36,360 nucleotides of DNA. It comes from Candidatus Cacconaster equi. Lineage in GTDB: Bacteria > Bacteroidota > Bacteroidia > Bacteroidales > UBA932. This document shows positions 8,507-17,331 of the stretch, piece by piece. Each line of letters opens with the position of its first letter. Within the stretch, counting starts at the first letter, position 1. The translations under genes and the position numbers were made by a program. A model generated the notes under the pieces. The model was not told the DNA's origin, made no database searches, and saw only the letters and a program-made list of their open reading frames with translations. The stretch covers positions 1 through 36,360 of the forward strand of contig JAGHSK010000052.1 in the NCBI GenBank assembly GCA_018065895.1, in the 5' to 3' direction.

Positions 8507-9740
8507 TGCTACCGGCAACGATGTTGGCAACGCGGGCTCTGAGTTTGCCTGTGCCGCCCTCATCAGCAGGGTGTACGCGGTGAGCAAGCACGATGACTGC
8601 AGTCTTGGAATCCATATCGATGACGATGGATGTTCCTGTATAACCCGTATGGCAGATGGTGCGGGTGCGGCTGAAGAGATCACCTCTCAATCCTGCCGAA
8701 CCGCTGCGGTTGTCCCATCCGAGAGCACGGCCGATGCCCGGTCTGTTTCCGTCCGGACCGCTTTCAGGCACGGTAATCATTGTCTCGACGGTCATCGGGC
8801 TGAGAATACGTCTGCCGTTGATTGCACCGTGGTTCATAATGGCGGCACAGATTACGGAGAGGTCTTCGCAGTTTGAGAATACACCGGCATTGCCTGAATT
8901 TCCGCAGTTTGCAACGCGTGCAAGCGGGTCGTGAACTTCACCGAGAAGGCATTTTCCGTCCGGTTGCATCTCTGTAGGTGCAATCAGAGGCATGAGTTCC
9001 GGATGCTCTTCCTTCGGGCGATAGCAGGTGTGCTTGAGACCGAGGACATCAAACACGTTCTTCTGGGCGTAGTCGCAGAGGCGCTCTCCCGTGATGTTCT
9101 GGAGAATGTTCTGGAGAGTCACGAAGTTGAGGCAGCTGTATCTGAGGCGTGTCTTCGGGCGGAAGTTGCGGCCTATCTCAGTTGCGATGTGCTTGATGAG
9201 GGAATCCGGAGTTGCAGGGCCGTATTTCTTGAGATAAGAAGCCTGGTTGTAGTAAGCGTCAAGACCTGAAGTGTGAGTCATCAGATCCTGAACGGTGATG
9301 TCAACCTCTCTGCCTGTATCAGGATCAACCCAAGGCTTGAAGTTTGGAATATACATTGAAACCTCGTCGGTGAGACGTACATAGCCGTTTTCGATCAACT
9401 GCATGAATGACAGTGTAGTGCCCACGCATTTGCTGCAGGATGCAAGGTCAAACATAGTCTCGGGGGTCATAGGGATGGTGTCAGGAACTACCTGCTTGTT
9501 TCCGTATGCTTTGAGGAAGACGATTTTATCGTCGCGTACAACAGAGATGACGCATCCGGGGATGCTGCCTTCTTCGATGGCGCGCTGGGCTTCGCGGTCA
9601 ATCTGGGCAAGTTTCTTTGAATTCATTCCCATGGATTCAGGAGTGGCGTGTTTCAAAGTGCCCGGTGCCTGGGCGTAGATTGCCGGGGTGCAGATAATCA
9701 CCAGTGCAGCGGCGGCAAGAAAATTGAGGATTCTTTTCAT
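8496..9740 (-). CDS. Secreted serine hydrolase, beta-lactamase (class C/PBP) family
   Basis: The 414-residue protein has a signal peptide with likely cleavage after AQA near residue 25. It has the beta-lactamase/penicillin-binding fold motifs: S101-C-S-K104 for SxxK with the nucleophilic Ser, the Tyr-Ser-Cys motif in LRYSCLNF near 200, and HTG in CHTGYTG near 366. The family includes D-aminopeptidases, esterases and peptidoglycan-acting enzymes, so the substrate cannot be named and antibiotic resistance should not be assumed. It is the first gene of the aro operon. A Bacteroidota-type -7 box lies 27 nt upstream, and its stop overlaps the aroB start by 11 nt. Confidence 0.88.
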   Translation of the reverse strand: MKRILNFLAAAALVIICTPAIYAQAPGTLKHATPESMGMNSKKLAQIDREAQRAIEEGSIPGCVISVVRDDKIVFLKAYGNKQVVPDTIPMTPETMFDLASCSKCVGTTLSFMQLIENGYVRLTDEVSMYIPNFKPWVDPDTGREVDITVQDLMTHTSGLDAYYNQASYLKKYGPATPDSLIKHIATEIGRNFRPKTRLRYSCLNFVTLQNILQNITGERLCDYAQKNVFDVLGLKHTCYRPKEEHPELMPLIAPTEMQPDGKCLLGEVHDPLARVANCGNSGNAGVFSNCEDLSVICAAIMNHGAINGRRILSPMTVETMITVPESGPDGNRPGIGRALGWDNRSGSAGLRGDLFSRTRTICHTGYTGTSIVIDMDSKTAVIVLAHRVHPADEGGTGKLRARVANIVAGSIEK

Positions 9741-9766
9741 GATTTTTGTAAGATGTTCTTATGATA

Positions 9767-9774
9767 CAAAAATA
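9767..9774 (-). promoter_or_regulatory. Bacteroidota -7 promoter element, serine hydrolase-aro operon
   Basis: On the minus strand this reads TATTTTTG, a match to TAnnTTTG, ending 26 nt before the start codon of the serine hydrolase. I see no convincing TTTG -33 element at the right distance. It lies back to back with the plus-strand promoter at 9816-9846. Confidence 0.5.
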
Positions 9775-9815
9775 ACAAAAAAGTGGTTAGAAAGATTTCA
9801 GTATCGAGATAAAGT

Positions 9816-9846
9816 TTTGATTTTATGTGGGGGAATGTTAAATTTG
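9816..9846 (+). promoter_or_regulatory. Bacteroidota promoter (TTTG / TAnnTTTG)
   Basis: TTTG at 9816-9819 and TAAATTTG at 9839-9846 are separated by 19 nt, the expected spacing of the Bacteroidota housekeeping sigma factor promoter. The start codon at 9875 follows 28 nt after the -7 box, giving a short leader. It should drive the three-gene operon 9875-13878. Confidence 0.72.
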
Positions 9847-9874
9847 CGACGATAGTATCATAAGATAAAATACG

Positions 9875-10507
9875 ATGAACAGAATTGCAGTTGTAGCGGC
9901 AGCGATGCTTTTTTCGTTGAGCCTGTGTTCCGCACAGAATTTCGTTTATACGATAACATGTGGAGACAGTCAGTCCAAGGTAACCTTCATTCCGAAGAAA
10001 GATGCCCCGATGTCGGACCTGACCATCAGGATGGGGACACAGGAGGCCCGCCACCTTATGGACAAAAACAACTGCACCACTTCCTGGCATGTAGCCGACA
10101 AGTCGGCGAATACTGACATCACCGTTACGTTGAGTGACGGATATTATTACTTGAAGGGTACCTTCAAAGGGACTGCCTTTGACAAGAAGATAAAAAGTGA
10201 CGGTACTCCGTGGTACCAGCATATCGGATATGTGGCCGGACATGTTCTCAAGAAGGGGGAGAAGATAACCTTTACTTGCGTACGTCCTACGGATATGAAG
10301 ATTTTCCCTATGACGGCGGAAATCATCGGTACAGAAGCCATAGGAAAGCATAAGGATGCAACATGCGTAAGGGTATCACCTGCCGGAGCCTTTGCCAGGT
10401 TCTGGAAGTCGTACTATTATTTCAACCCGAAAACACTCGATTTCGTGGGCTACCACGCTGTTGAAGGAGGGCCGGGCACCCCTGAATCATTCTGGGTACT
10501 TGACTGA
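9875..10507 (+). CDS. Uncharacterised secreted protein
   Basis: I do not recognise this 210-residue protein. It has a clear signal peptide, with cleavage likely after CSAQ near residue 21, so it is probably periplasmic or surface-exposed. The mature part is basic and beta-rich in character, with repeated Gly-Tyr-Tyr and Lys-Gly turns, and ends with a Tyr/Trp-rich segment (WKSYYYFNPKTLDFVGYHAVEGGPGTPE). That ending loosely recalls proteins that measure or bind cell-surface material, but this is only an impression. It is the first gene after a strong promoter and lies 8 nt upstream of the patatin/beta-barrel gene, so a joint envelope role is plausible. Confidence 0.8.
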   Translation: MNRIAVVAAAMLFSLSLCSAQNFVYTITCGDSQSKVTFIPKKDAPMSDLTIRMGTQEARHLMDKNNCTTSWHVADKSANTDITVTLSDGYYYLKGTFKGTAFDKKIKSDGTPWYQHIGYVAGHVLKKGEKITFTCVRPTDMKIFPMTAEIIGTEAIGKHKDATCVRVSPAGAFARFWKSYYYFNPKTLDFVGYHAVEGGPGTPESFWVLD

Positions 10508-10515
10508 CAACTATA

Positions 10516-12927
10516 ATGAAAAGACTTGCTATCATCCTGCTGCTGTTGGCTGTTACGTCAACGGCTTCCGTGGCTCAGCATTTTCCGAACGGTCTGGCCG
10601 CCGAAGGCATCAATCCTAAAGCGGACTCTTTGGCAATTCTGCGGGTCAGGCACAAACTTGACAGCATACGCACAACCGAACACAGGCCTACAGTCGCTCT
10701 GGTCTTGAGCGGTGGAGGCGCCAAGGGAACGGCATATGCCGGAATCCTGAAATATATGGAAGAGGTAGGCATTCCTATCGATATGGTGTGCGGCACCAGT
10801 ATGGGCGGCATTGTGGGAAGCCTTATCGCAATGGGATATACCGCTGACGAACTTCAGGATATCATAAGGCATATAAACTGGTCGTATTTGATGAGCAACA
10901 ACCTTGAAAGCAAATATGTTCCGAAGAGAACCAAGGATTTCAAGGCTACATATCAACTCGATCTGCCTTTCCACTACGACCAGGCGGCTGCCGACAGACG
11001 TGCCAGAATGAATGAGGAGAACCCTGAAGAGCATTTGGAGAGAGGGAAGAGACTGCTCGCATCGCTTCCTACGGGATATGTGAACGGCTATAATATCTCG
11101 AATCTTCTTTCAGGACTGACTGTGGGATATCACGGCAATATGGATTTTTCAGAGTTGCCGATCCCATATTTCTGTGTGTCGAGTGACCTTGTTACCTGTA
11201 AGGCCTACTATGCCGGAAGCGGCAACCTGATCAAGGCTGTCAGGGCGACAATGGCTATTCCGGGTGTCTTCTCCCCGGTAAGGACGGATGGAATGATTCT
11301 GGTTGACGGGGGGACCCGCAACAACTTCCCTGTAGACATAGCCAAGGCGGTGGGCGCCGATATCATCATCGGAGTTGAAGTGGGTAACCGTGATACGGAA
11401 TATTCAAAAGTCAACTCCATAGGCGACATCGTTTTCAGGCTGATAGCAATGCTGGGCGATGATGCGCGGGCGCATGAGGTGTCGAAGCCCGATCTGCACA
11501 TCCTCCCGGACATCGGGAACTACGGTATGCTGAGTTTCAACGAAAAAGCTGTTGAGACATTGATGAAGGCAGGTTATGAGGCGGCAAAGAAGGATTCCGC
11601 GGCATTCGCGGAAATACGGGCGAAACTGCCGGCAGACCTTAAACTTCCTGTCAGAAAAAAAGCATTGAACATCAACAACACGAAGGTGATGGTGTCCGAT
11701 ATACATTTGCGTGGCGTAGGGGTCGATGAGGGCAACGTCGTCAAAAAAATCCTGGGCTTCAACCCCGGGACTGTGATGGGGGCTCAGGAAATAGAGGCGG
11801 GGCTCAACAGGCTGCAGGCTACAGGCTCTTTTGAGAATGTCAGCTATACTTTGGTGGAGGATGGTTTTGGAGGCTATTCTCTTTCCGTTGACTGTATGCC
11901 GAAACAACTGCACCGCTTTGCGTTCGGATTCAGATTCGATACGGAGGAGTTCGTCAAGGCTGCCGTTGACATAGGTCTGGGAATAAACAAACTGTGTGGA
12001 TCAAGCATCGATTTCGCTCTCAAAGTAGGAAATTCGCAGCAACTGGACGTTCTCTATACCTACAAATATCCGCGGGCTCCGTCATTCAATGTATCGGCAA
12101 CCCTGTTCAACCGCAGAGGCGACATCCTCACCGGTGAGAAAAACAACAAGTTCAATATGAAGATTATGGGGCACAACGAGAGGATATTCCTTTCGACGAG
12201 CTACAGTACCTTCTATAACGTAAGAGCCGGACTTGCCAATGACTATGCCTATACCAATTTCGACTGGATACTGGCACCTGTCACCAGAAGGTATGAAATT
12301 GTCATTCCTGATGAAGAAATGTTGAAAGGCGATTTCCTTTCAGCTTTCATTACTGGGGAGATAGACAATTACGATACACAGATCTTTCCTTCAAGAGGTG
12401 TGAACCTGAAGGCGGGTGTACAGTATATATTCCATAAGTTCAACGACAAGACCTTCAAAGCTGCGCCTGTGGTCAATATCGATTTCACTCCGGTGATACC
12501 TGTTACCGACTGGTTCTCCATTATCCCTGATTTGCATATGCGTTCATATTTGAAGATCTGGGAGGGCAGTCAGGCACCATTGTACTTCTGCAATTATGTC
12601 GGAGGTGACATCTCGGGCAGACATCTCGACCAGCAGGTTCGCTTTATCGGCTTGAACAAGGTTTCCTATGCCCAGGACAACCTTTCGGTGGTGAATCTTG
12701 ATTTGCAGTTCAACCCGGTGAAGAACCTTTATATTTCGGCTCAAGGGGGCTATTTCAAGGACTCCGAAACTTTCCTTGAAATGTTCGAGGACTTCGTGCC
12801 GAATTGCTGGGCTGTCGGTGCACAGGTCGGATATAAAACGGTTCTGGGACCTGTCAAATTCCAGATGCATTTCTCCTCTTTGACAAAGAAGTTGGAGTGT
12901 TACTTCGTCCTCGGTTTTGATTTCTAG
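10516..12927 (+). CDS. Patatin-like phospholipase with C-terminal Omp85-type barrel (type Vd-like)
   Basis: The 803-residue protein has a signal peptide (about 1-20), then a patatin (PNPLA) lipase domain. The oxyanion loop GGGAKG is at 66-71, the nucleophile Ser95 is in GTSMG, and the dyad Asp264 is in DGG. A POTRA-like segment follows at about 390-460, then a beta-strand-rich C-terminal part, about 465-803, ending LECYFVLGFDF with the terminal aromatic typical of outer-membrane barrels. This order matches PlpD-like type Vd secretion proteins. The expected role is an outer-membrane phospholipase A or surface esterase whose catalytic dyad is intact. It is flanked at 8 nt and 3 nt by other secreted proteins, so the three form one operon. 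Confidence 0.9.
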   Translation: MKRLAIILLLLAVTSTASVAQHFPNGLAAEGINPKADSLAILRVRHKLDSIRTTEHRPTVALVLSGGGAKGTAYAGILKYMEEVGIPIDMVCGTSMGGIVGSLIAMGYTADELQDIIRHINWSYLMSNNLESKYVPKRTKDFKATYQLDLPFHYDQAAADRRARMNEENPEEHLERGKRLLASLPTGYVNGYNISNLLSGLTVGYHGNMDFSELPIPYFCVSSDLVTCKAYYAGSGNLIKAVRATMAIPGVFSPVRTDGMILVDGGTRNNFPVDIAKAVGADIIIGVEVGNRDTEYSKVNSIGDIVFRLIAMLGDDARAHEVSKPDLHILPDIGNYGMLSFNEKAVETLMKAGYEAAKKDSAAFAEIRAKLPADLKLPVRKKALNINNTKVMVSDIHLRGVGVDEGNVVKKILGFNPGTVMGAQEIEAGLNRLQATGSFENVSYTLVEDGFGGYSLSVDCMPKQLHRFAFGFRFDTEEFVKAAVDIGLGINKLCGSSIDFALKVGNSQQLDVLYTYKYPRAPSFNVSATLFNRRGDILTGEKNNKFNMKIMGHNERIFLSTSYSTFYNVRAGLANDYAYTNFDWILAPVTRRYEIVIPDEEMLKGDFLSAFITGEIDNYDTQIFPSRGVNLKAGVQYIFHKFNDKTFKAAPVVNIDFTPVIPVTDWFSIIPDLHMRSYLKIWEGSQAPLYFCNYVGGDISGRHLDQQVRFIGLNKVSYAQDNLSVVNLDLQFNPVKNLYISAQGGYFKDSETFLEMFEDFVPNCWAVGAQVGYKTVLGPVKFQMHFSSLTKKLECYFVLGFDF

Positions 12928-12930
12928 ATT

Positions 12931-13878
12931 ATGCAGTTGAAAAAACATATGCTTGTAGCCGTCACGGCGCTTCTGGCCTCGGTCTCTCTTTATGCCCAGC
13001 GTTACGAGAACGTGCCTTTTGGGGATTTTGAGAAATGGACTGTAAGATACATAAAAGAGTCATCGCTCCTTGGCGGTAGGGAACACCCACTCCATATGAT
13101 TGCTCCGACCGACACCATAAGGGGGAACAGAATATACGACTATTCGAAAACCATCTGGAGCACTTCCAACGCCTATGCCGTGATGATGGGAGTGGTCAAG
13201 GCGAGTTCTTCCGTAATTCCCGACAAGGGACCGGCGGGCACTTGTGCGAAAATCGAAACGGTATTCGACTCCTGCAAGGTTGCGGGGCTTGTCAACGTGA
13301 AGGTTCTTGTGAAAGGAGCAATCTTCTGGGGAAAAACATTCGAGCCTATCTCGGGGGTAAAGGACTCATACGGCTTTATGGATTGGGGAATTCCTTTTAC
13401 CAGAAGGCCGAATGCCGTTTTGCTCGATTACCGTTCATTTGTCCCTAATACCGGCAAGCTTGTGTCAAAGGGAAACAAGATCATTGACGGATATGATCCT
13501 GAGTCGGTTATGTTTCTTCTGCAGAACAGGAAAGAGGATTCAAAGGGAAACATTCACGTCAAGCGGGTGGGGACAGCCGTCTGTCACATAGACAAGTCGT
13601 CCGGAAGATGGGTTATGAATTTCAGGATTCCCGTGATTTATGGGGATGCCCGCAAGGATCCCTCTTACAGGGAATATATGGATCTGGTTACGGGCAATCA
13701 GTCATTTTATGCGCTTAACAGCCGCGGCAAGCGTGTTCCGATACCTGAAGAGGGATGGGGCGATGCTTCGATGCCTGTCACCCACGCCATCATGTACATT
13801 TCCACCGGTAGTCACGAGTCGTTTGTCGGTGCGCTCGGAAATACCTTGTGGGTGGACAATATCCGTTTGGAATATTAA
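12931..13878 (+). CDS. Secreted protein, probable PCMD family
   Basis: The 315-residue protein has a signal peptide ending at LYAQ near residue 23. The mature part starts RYENVPFGDFEKW and ends GALGNTLWVDNIRLEY. The GDFEKW opening and the closing VDNIRLEY strand are typical of the Bacteroidetes PCMD (putative carbohydrate metabolism) domain, a jelly-roll-like secreted domain. This assignment is from pattern memory, not a profile search. No catalytic residues can be named. It starts 3 nt after the patatin/barrel gene, so it is probably exported together with it. Its 3' end contains the -33 box of the tRNA promoter. Confidence 0.7.
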   Translation: MQLKKHMLVAVTALLASVSLYAQRYENVPFGDFEKWTVRYIKESSLLGGREHPLHMIAPTDTIRGNRIYDYSKTIWSTSNAYAVMMGVVKASSSVIPDKGPAGTCAKIETVFDSCKVAGLVNVKVLVKGAIFWGKTFEPISGVKDSYGFMDWGIPFTRRPNAVLLDYRSFVPNTGKLVSKGNKIIDGYDPESVMFLLQNRKEDSKGNIHVKRVGTAVCHIDKSSGRWVMNFRIPVIYGDARKDPSYREYMDLVTGNQSFYALNSRGKRVPIPEEGWGDASMPVTHAIMYISTGSHESFVGALGNTLWVDNIRLEY

Positions 13879-13898
13879 GATTTTTTTTAATACCTTTG
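13866..13898 (+). promoter_or_regulatory. Promoter of tRNA-Leu
   Basis: TTTG at 13866-13869, inside the last codons of the preceding gene, and TACCTTTG at 13891-13898 are separated by 21 nt, a fit to the Bacteroidota consensus. The mature tRNA begins 13 nt after the -7 box, so the transcript would have almost no 5' leader. Confidence 0.65.
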
Positions 13899-13911
13899 CA
13901 CTCTCTATCGG

Positions 13912-13995
13912 GCCCAGATGGCGGAATCGGTAGACGCGCTGGTCTCAAACACCAGTGGCCGCGAGGCTGTGCCGGTTCGACCCCGGCTCTGGGTA
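13912..13995 (+). tRNA. tRNA-Leu(CAA)
   Basis: The sequence folds into a long-variable-arm tRNA. The acceptor GCCCAGA pairs with TCTGGGT (one G-U at the end), with A73 as discriminator. The anticodon stem CTGGT/ACCAG encloses the loop CTCAAAC, so the anticodon is CAA, which reads UUG. The T arm is GCCGG-TTCGACC-CCGGC. The long variable arm (TGGCCGCGAGGCTGTG region) and the discriminator A agree with leucine. The 3' CCA is not encoded. It has its own promoter and terminator. Confidence 0.95.
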
Positions 13996-14002
13996 CCTGT
14001 TC

Positions 14003-14026
14003 AAGGGGGCAACGCCCCCTTTTATT
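14003..14026 (+). terminator. Terminator of tRNA-Leu
   Basis: AAGGGGGC (14003-14010) pairs with GCCCCCTT (14014-14021) across the three-base loop AAC, followed by TTTATT. It lies 7 nt after the tRNA. No separate promoter is visible for the next gene, so some read-through may feed it. Confidence 0.85.
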
Positions 14027-14050
14027 GTGCCACAAGGGCACACCCCTGCT

Positions 14051-14488
14051 ATGAAAGAAGAGAAATACGCTGAAATCCTGCCACAGGCAAAATCCTTGTG
14101 CGAAGGAGAAGATGATATGATTGCCAATATGGCGAACCTTTCATCACTCCTTCACGACACCTTTCACTTCTGGTGGACCGGTTTTTACAGGGTTGCCGGC
14201 AATGAACTTGTCCTGGGCCCGTTCCAGGGCCCTTTGGCTTGCACCCGCATCCCTTTCGGCAAAGGTGTCTGCGGAAGTTCCTGGAAGGCCGGTGAAACGA
14301 TAGTTGTCCCTGACGTTGAAAAGTTCCCCGGACATATCGCCTGTTCCAGCGAATCGCGAAGCGAAATAGTCGTTCCGGTAAGAAAAAAAGGTGAGATAAT
14401 CGCAGTGCTCGACATTGACAGCCGTGAACTGGGATGTTTCGATGAAACAGACAGAAAGTATCTCGAAAAAATAGTTGAAAGTATGTAG
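14051..14488 (+). CDS. msrC: Free methionine-(R)-sulfoxide reductase (GAF fold)
   Basis: The enzyme reduces free L-methionine-(R)-sulfoxide in the cytoplasm, a repair step after oxidative stress. The 145-residue product is a single GAF domain. The three cysteines of the fRMsr family are present with the exact E. coli spacing of 10 and 24 residues: Cys64 in LACTRIP, Cys74 in GVCGSS and Cys98 in GHIACSS. ELVLGPFQG and IIAVLDIDS are also diagnostic. The frame extends upstream into the tRNA, but the ATG at 14051 is the sensible start because the extension would cover the tRNA and its terminator. It probably depends on read-through or an unrecognised promoter. Confidence 0.93.
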   Translation: MKEEKYAEILPQAKSLCEGEDDMIANMANLSSLLHDTFHFWWTGFYRVAGNELVLGPFQGPLACTRIPFGKGVCGSSWKAGETIVVPDVEKFPGHIACSSESRSEIVVPVRKKGEIIAVLDIDSRELGCFDETDRKYLEKIVESM

Positions 14489-14526
14489 GGATGGCGGTGC
14501 GTTAACGCACGACAAGGAAAATTCTT

Positions 14527-14534
14527 TATATTTG
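14527..14534 (+). promoter_or_regulatory. Bacteroidota -7 element, S9 peptidase operon
   Basis: TATATTTG matches TAnnTTTG and ends 20 nt before the ATG at 14555. No clear TTTG lies at the -33 position. It would transcribe the two tandem S9 peptidases. Confidence 0.5.
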
Positions 14535-14554
14535 CGTAGATTATTCCGCACACT

Positions 14555-17329
14555 ATGAAGAGAATACTTGCAGCGATAACGCTTCTTGCAGCAGCTCTGC
14601 CGATCAATGCGCAGAAACCTGCACTGGACCACACCGTTTATGATGACTGGAAATCAATAAGCACCCTGAAGATTCAGGATGCCGGAGATTGGGCAACTTA
14701 CACCGTATCACCGCAGCAGGGTGATGCAGTGCTGCATTTCTACAATGTCAGGACAGGAAAGGATTATCAGGTTGAACGCGGTTCAAACGCCCTTATCAGC
14801 CGGGATGCCACAAAGGCTGTCTTCAAGATAGCTCCGCGCTATCAGCAGACCAGACAGGCCAGAATCAAAAAGACCAAGCCCGAAAAGATGCCGAAAGACA
14901 CCCTCGGTGTGATAGACCTCGCTACAGGCAGGGTTACCACATATTCTGATATAAGGGAATTCAAGTCTTCGGATGCTCTGTACAACTATGTGGCATACAA
15001 AAAAACCGGCAAGAACAACGATACCCTTTATGTGCTCAATATCCGCAGCGGTGTGACCGACACGCTGGCCCATGTCGAGGCCTACAGATTCCCTGACCAG
15101 GCGGAAAAAATAGCCTATATTACAAAACCGGGCAAGAAAGACAGCACCACAGTCAGAGGTGTGTATCTGTATGAACCTGCTGCAAGAAACATCTCTGAGG
15201 TGATGACGGGAGATAAGAAATCTGTCTTTACAGGATTGAACTTCAGCAGAAAAGGCGACAAGCTCGTCTTCTTCGCCAACCTTGACACAGTCAAGGATGC
15301 CGCCAAACGTCTGGATATGTACATCACGGAGGGCAAGACATCGCGTATGCTGCTCTCCCACGAAGCTCCTGCATTCCCGAAGGGATGGAAGTTCGGGGAA
15401 AAGGCCGGAGTCGCATTCTTCGACAATTATATGACCTTCGGAATAATGCCGACTCCACGCGAGAAAGACACCACTCTGGTCGATTTCGAACAGGCCCGGC
15501 TCGACGTATGGGTATGGAATGAAGACTACATCCAGCCGATACAAAAGCACAACCTTCAGCGTGATCTCGCCCGCACCTATCTGTCGAAAATAAACTATGA
15601 CGGCACAGGTTTCGTACAGATAGCCGATGAGGAGATCCCTTCAATCAGAATTGACGAGAGCAACGTACAGGACTGCATACTTGAAACTTGCGACAAGCCA
15701 TACCGTATCAGAAGGCAGTGGAACTACGATCCTTGTTCGGACATTTATCTGATTTCACTCAAGGACGGAAGCCGTAGGCTCATCAAGGAGGGGGCGACAT
15801 ATTCGGATTATTCAGTATCACCTGATGGAGCGTATTATGTGGCTTACGATGCTCAGGAACGGAACTGGTATCTCTATTCTCTTCAATCGGGCGAATGGAA
15901 GGAACTCACCTCTTCTCTCGGAGTGGCATTCTATGACGAAGAGGACGACCATCCTATGATGCCTTCGGCATATGGTCGCGCATACTGGTCGGAGGATTCA
16001 CGATATTTCTTCATCCGCGACCGCTTCGACTACTGGCGCTTCGATGCTACGGGAATGACTGCTCCGGAGTGCTTCACCGATGGAAAAGGAAGGGAGACGA
16101 ACACCTCGTATTCCATTGTTTTTCCGGTGAACAGAACACTTGAGACTCCTTCACAAAGAAGGCAGATAAAAAAATCGGAGCCGGTCTATTTCACAACCTT
16201 CAATCATACCACGAAAAAGACAGGCTTTGCCAGAAAAGACGTCACCCGCAAAGGCGCGACGGTTGAAAAGCTGGTCGAGGGCCCTTATACATATAGCAAT
16301 ATGGCTGTCGCCTTGGGCAAGAAGCCGGTAATAATGTACACCAGAGGATGCTTCGAAGATGGCAATGACCTATGGCTTACAAGAGACAACTTCAAGAGCC
16401 AGATACGGCAGAGCGACATCAATCCTCAGAAGAAAAATTACAATTGGGGCACAGTCGAACTTGTCAGCTGGAAGGCTGCCGACGGCACCGATGCGGAAGG
16501 TCTGCTCTTCAAGCCTGAGAACTTCAACCCTCAGAAGAAATATCCGGTCATCATATATTTCTATGAGCGCAATTCGGAGACACTCTTCGCGCCAAGGTCG
16601 CCTGCACCAAGTGCATCCACGGTCAATATTCCTTATTTCGTAAGCAACGAATACATCGTCTTTGTTCCGGATATCCGTTACAAGGACGGTCATCCGGGGA
16701 AGAGCTGCCTGAACTACATAATGCCGGGCTGTGATATGCTTTGTGAGTATCCTTGGATCGACGGAGACAATATGGCCATCCAGGGACAGAGTTGGGGAGG
16801 ATATCAGGTTGCCTATATGATTACTCAGACAGGCAGATTCAAGGCAGCCGGAGCCGGGGCCCCGGTGAGCAATATGACGAGTGCATACGGTGGCATCCGC
16901 TGGGAGAGTGGCGTTGCACGTACAGCCCAGTATGAGAAGGGGCAGAGCCGCATCGGGAAGGATCTTTGGGAAGGATTCGACCTTTATGTTGAAAACTCGC
17001 CGCTGTTCTACGTGCCGAATGTCACCACTCCTGTTCTCATTATGCACAACGACCAGGACGGAGCCGTTCCTTGGTGGCAGGGAATAGAGTTCTTCAATGC
17101 GCTGCGACGCTGCGGAAAACAGGCGTGGATGCTTCAATACAACGACGAGGCTCACAACCTGAAAGAGCGTCGCAATCGAAAAGACTTGAGCATAAGGCTC
17201 GAACAGTTCTTCGGACATTTCCTCAAAGGTGAACCGATGCCTGTATGGATGTCGAAAGGAGTGCCGGCAACACTCAAGGGCATAGATTACGGATTTGAAA
17301 AAGACGAATTTCCAACTGACAACCAATAA
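14555..17329 (+). CDS. Secreted S9 (prolyl oligopeptidase) family peptidase
   Basis: The 924-residue protein has a signal peptide, with cleavage near residue 19 at INAQ. A long beta-propeller-like region covers about 40-640, and an alpha/beta-hydrolase domain about 650-905. The catalytic triad is visible: Ser746 in GQSWGGY, Asp835 in HNDQDGAVPW and His867 in DEAHNL. S9 enzymes cut short peptides, often after proline or from the N-terminus. The specificity here cannot be read from sequence; the family closest in layout is the long Bacteroidetes dipeptidyl-peptidase-like S9 proteins. It lies 2 nt upstream of a second S9 gene, so the two are co-expressed and may divide the work on peptides in the periplasm. 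Confidence 0.9.
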   Translation: MKRILAAITLLAAALPINAQKPALDHTVYDDWKSISTLKIQDAGDWATYTVSPQQGDAVLHFYNVRTGKDYQVERGSNALISRDATKAVFKIAPRYQQTRQARIKKTKPEKMPKDTLGVIDLATGRVTTYSDIREFKSSDALYNYVAYKKTGKNNDTLYVLNIRSGVTDTLAHVEAYRFPDQAEKIAYITKPGKKDSTTVRGVYLYEPAARNISEVMTGDKKSVFTGLNFSRKGDKLVFFANLDTVKDAAKRLDMYITEGKTSRMLLSHEAPAFPKGWKFGEKAGVAFFDNYMTFGIMPTPREKDTTLVDFEQARLDVWVWNEDYIQPIQKHNLQRDLARTYLSKINYDGTGFVQIADEEIPSIRIDESNVQDCILETCDKPYRIRRQWNYDPCSDIYLISLKDGSRRLIKEGATYSDYSVSPDGAYYVAYDAQERNWYLYSLQSGEWKELTSSLGVAFYDEEDDHPMMPSAYGRAYWSEDSRYFFIRDRFDYWRFDATGMTAPECFTDGKGRETNTSYSIVFPVNRTLETPSQRRQIKKSEPVYFTTFNHTTKKTGFARKDVTRKGATVEKLVEGPYTYSNMAVALGKKPVIMYTRGCFEDGNDLWLTRDNFKSQIRQSDINPQKKNYNWGTVELVSWKAADGTDAEGLLFKPENFNPQKKYPVIIYFYERNSETLFAPRSPAPSASTVNIPYFVSNEYIVFVPDIRYKDGHPGKSCLNYIMPGCDMLCEYPWIDGDNMAIQGQSWGGYQVAYMITQTGRFKAAGAGAPVSNMTSAYGGIRWESGVARTAQYEKGQSRIGKDLWEGFDLYVENSPLFYVPNVTTPVLIMHNDQDGAVPWWQGIEFFNALRRCGKQAWMLQYNDEAHNLKERRNRKDLSIRLEQFFGHFLKGEPMPVWMSKGVPATLKGIDYGFEKDEFPTDNQ

Positions 17330-17331
17330 CT

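Noticed and set aside
8507-8683. N-terminal extension of aroB to 8683
   Set aside because: This part lies fully inside the upstream serine hydrolase gene in another frame and has no AroB similarity. Conserved sequence starts after the TTG at 8506.
8496-9740. Antibiotic-resistance beta-lactamase
   Set aside because: The SxxK, YSC and HTG motifs place it in the broad serine hydrolase superfamily, but nothing separates it from esterases or peptidases. Operon context with aro genes does not suggest resistance.
13955-14050. Upstream start of msrC
   Set aside because: It would place coding sequence over the tRNA and its terminator. The family N-terminus begins at the ATG at 14051.
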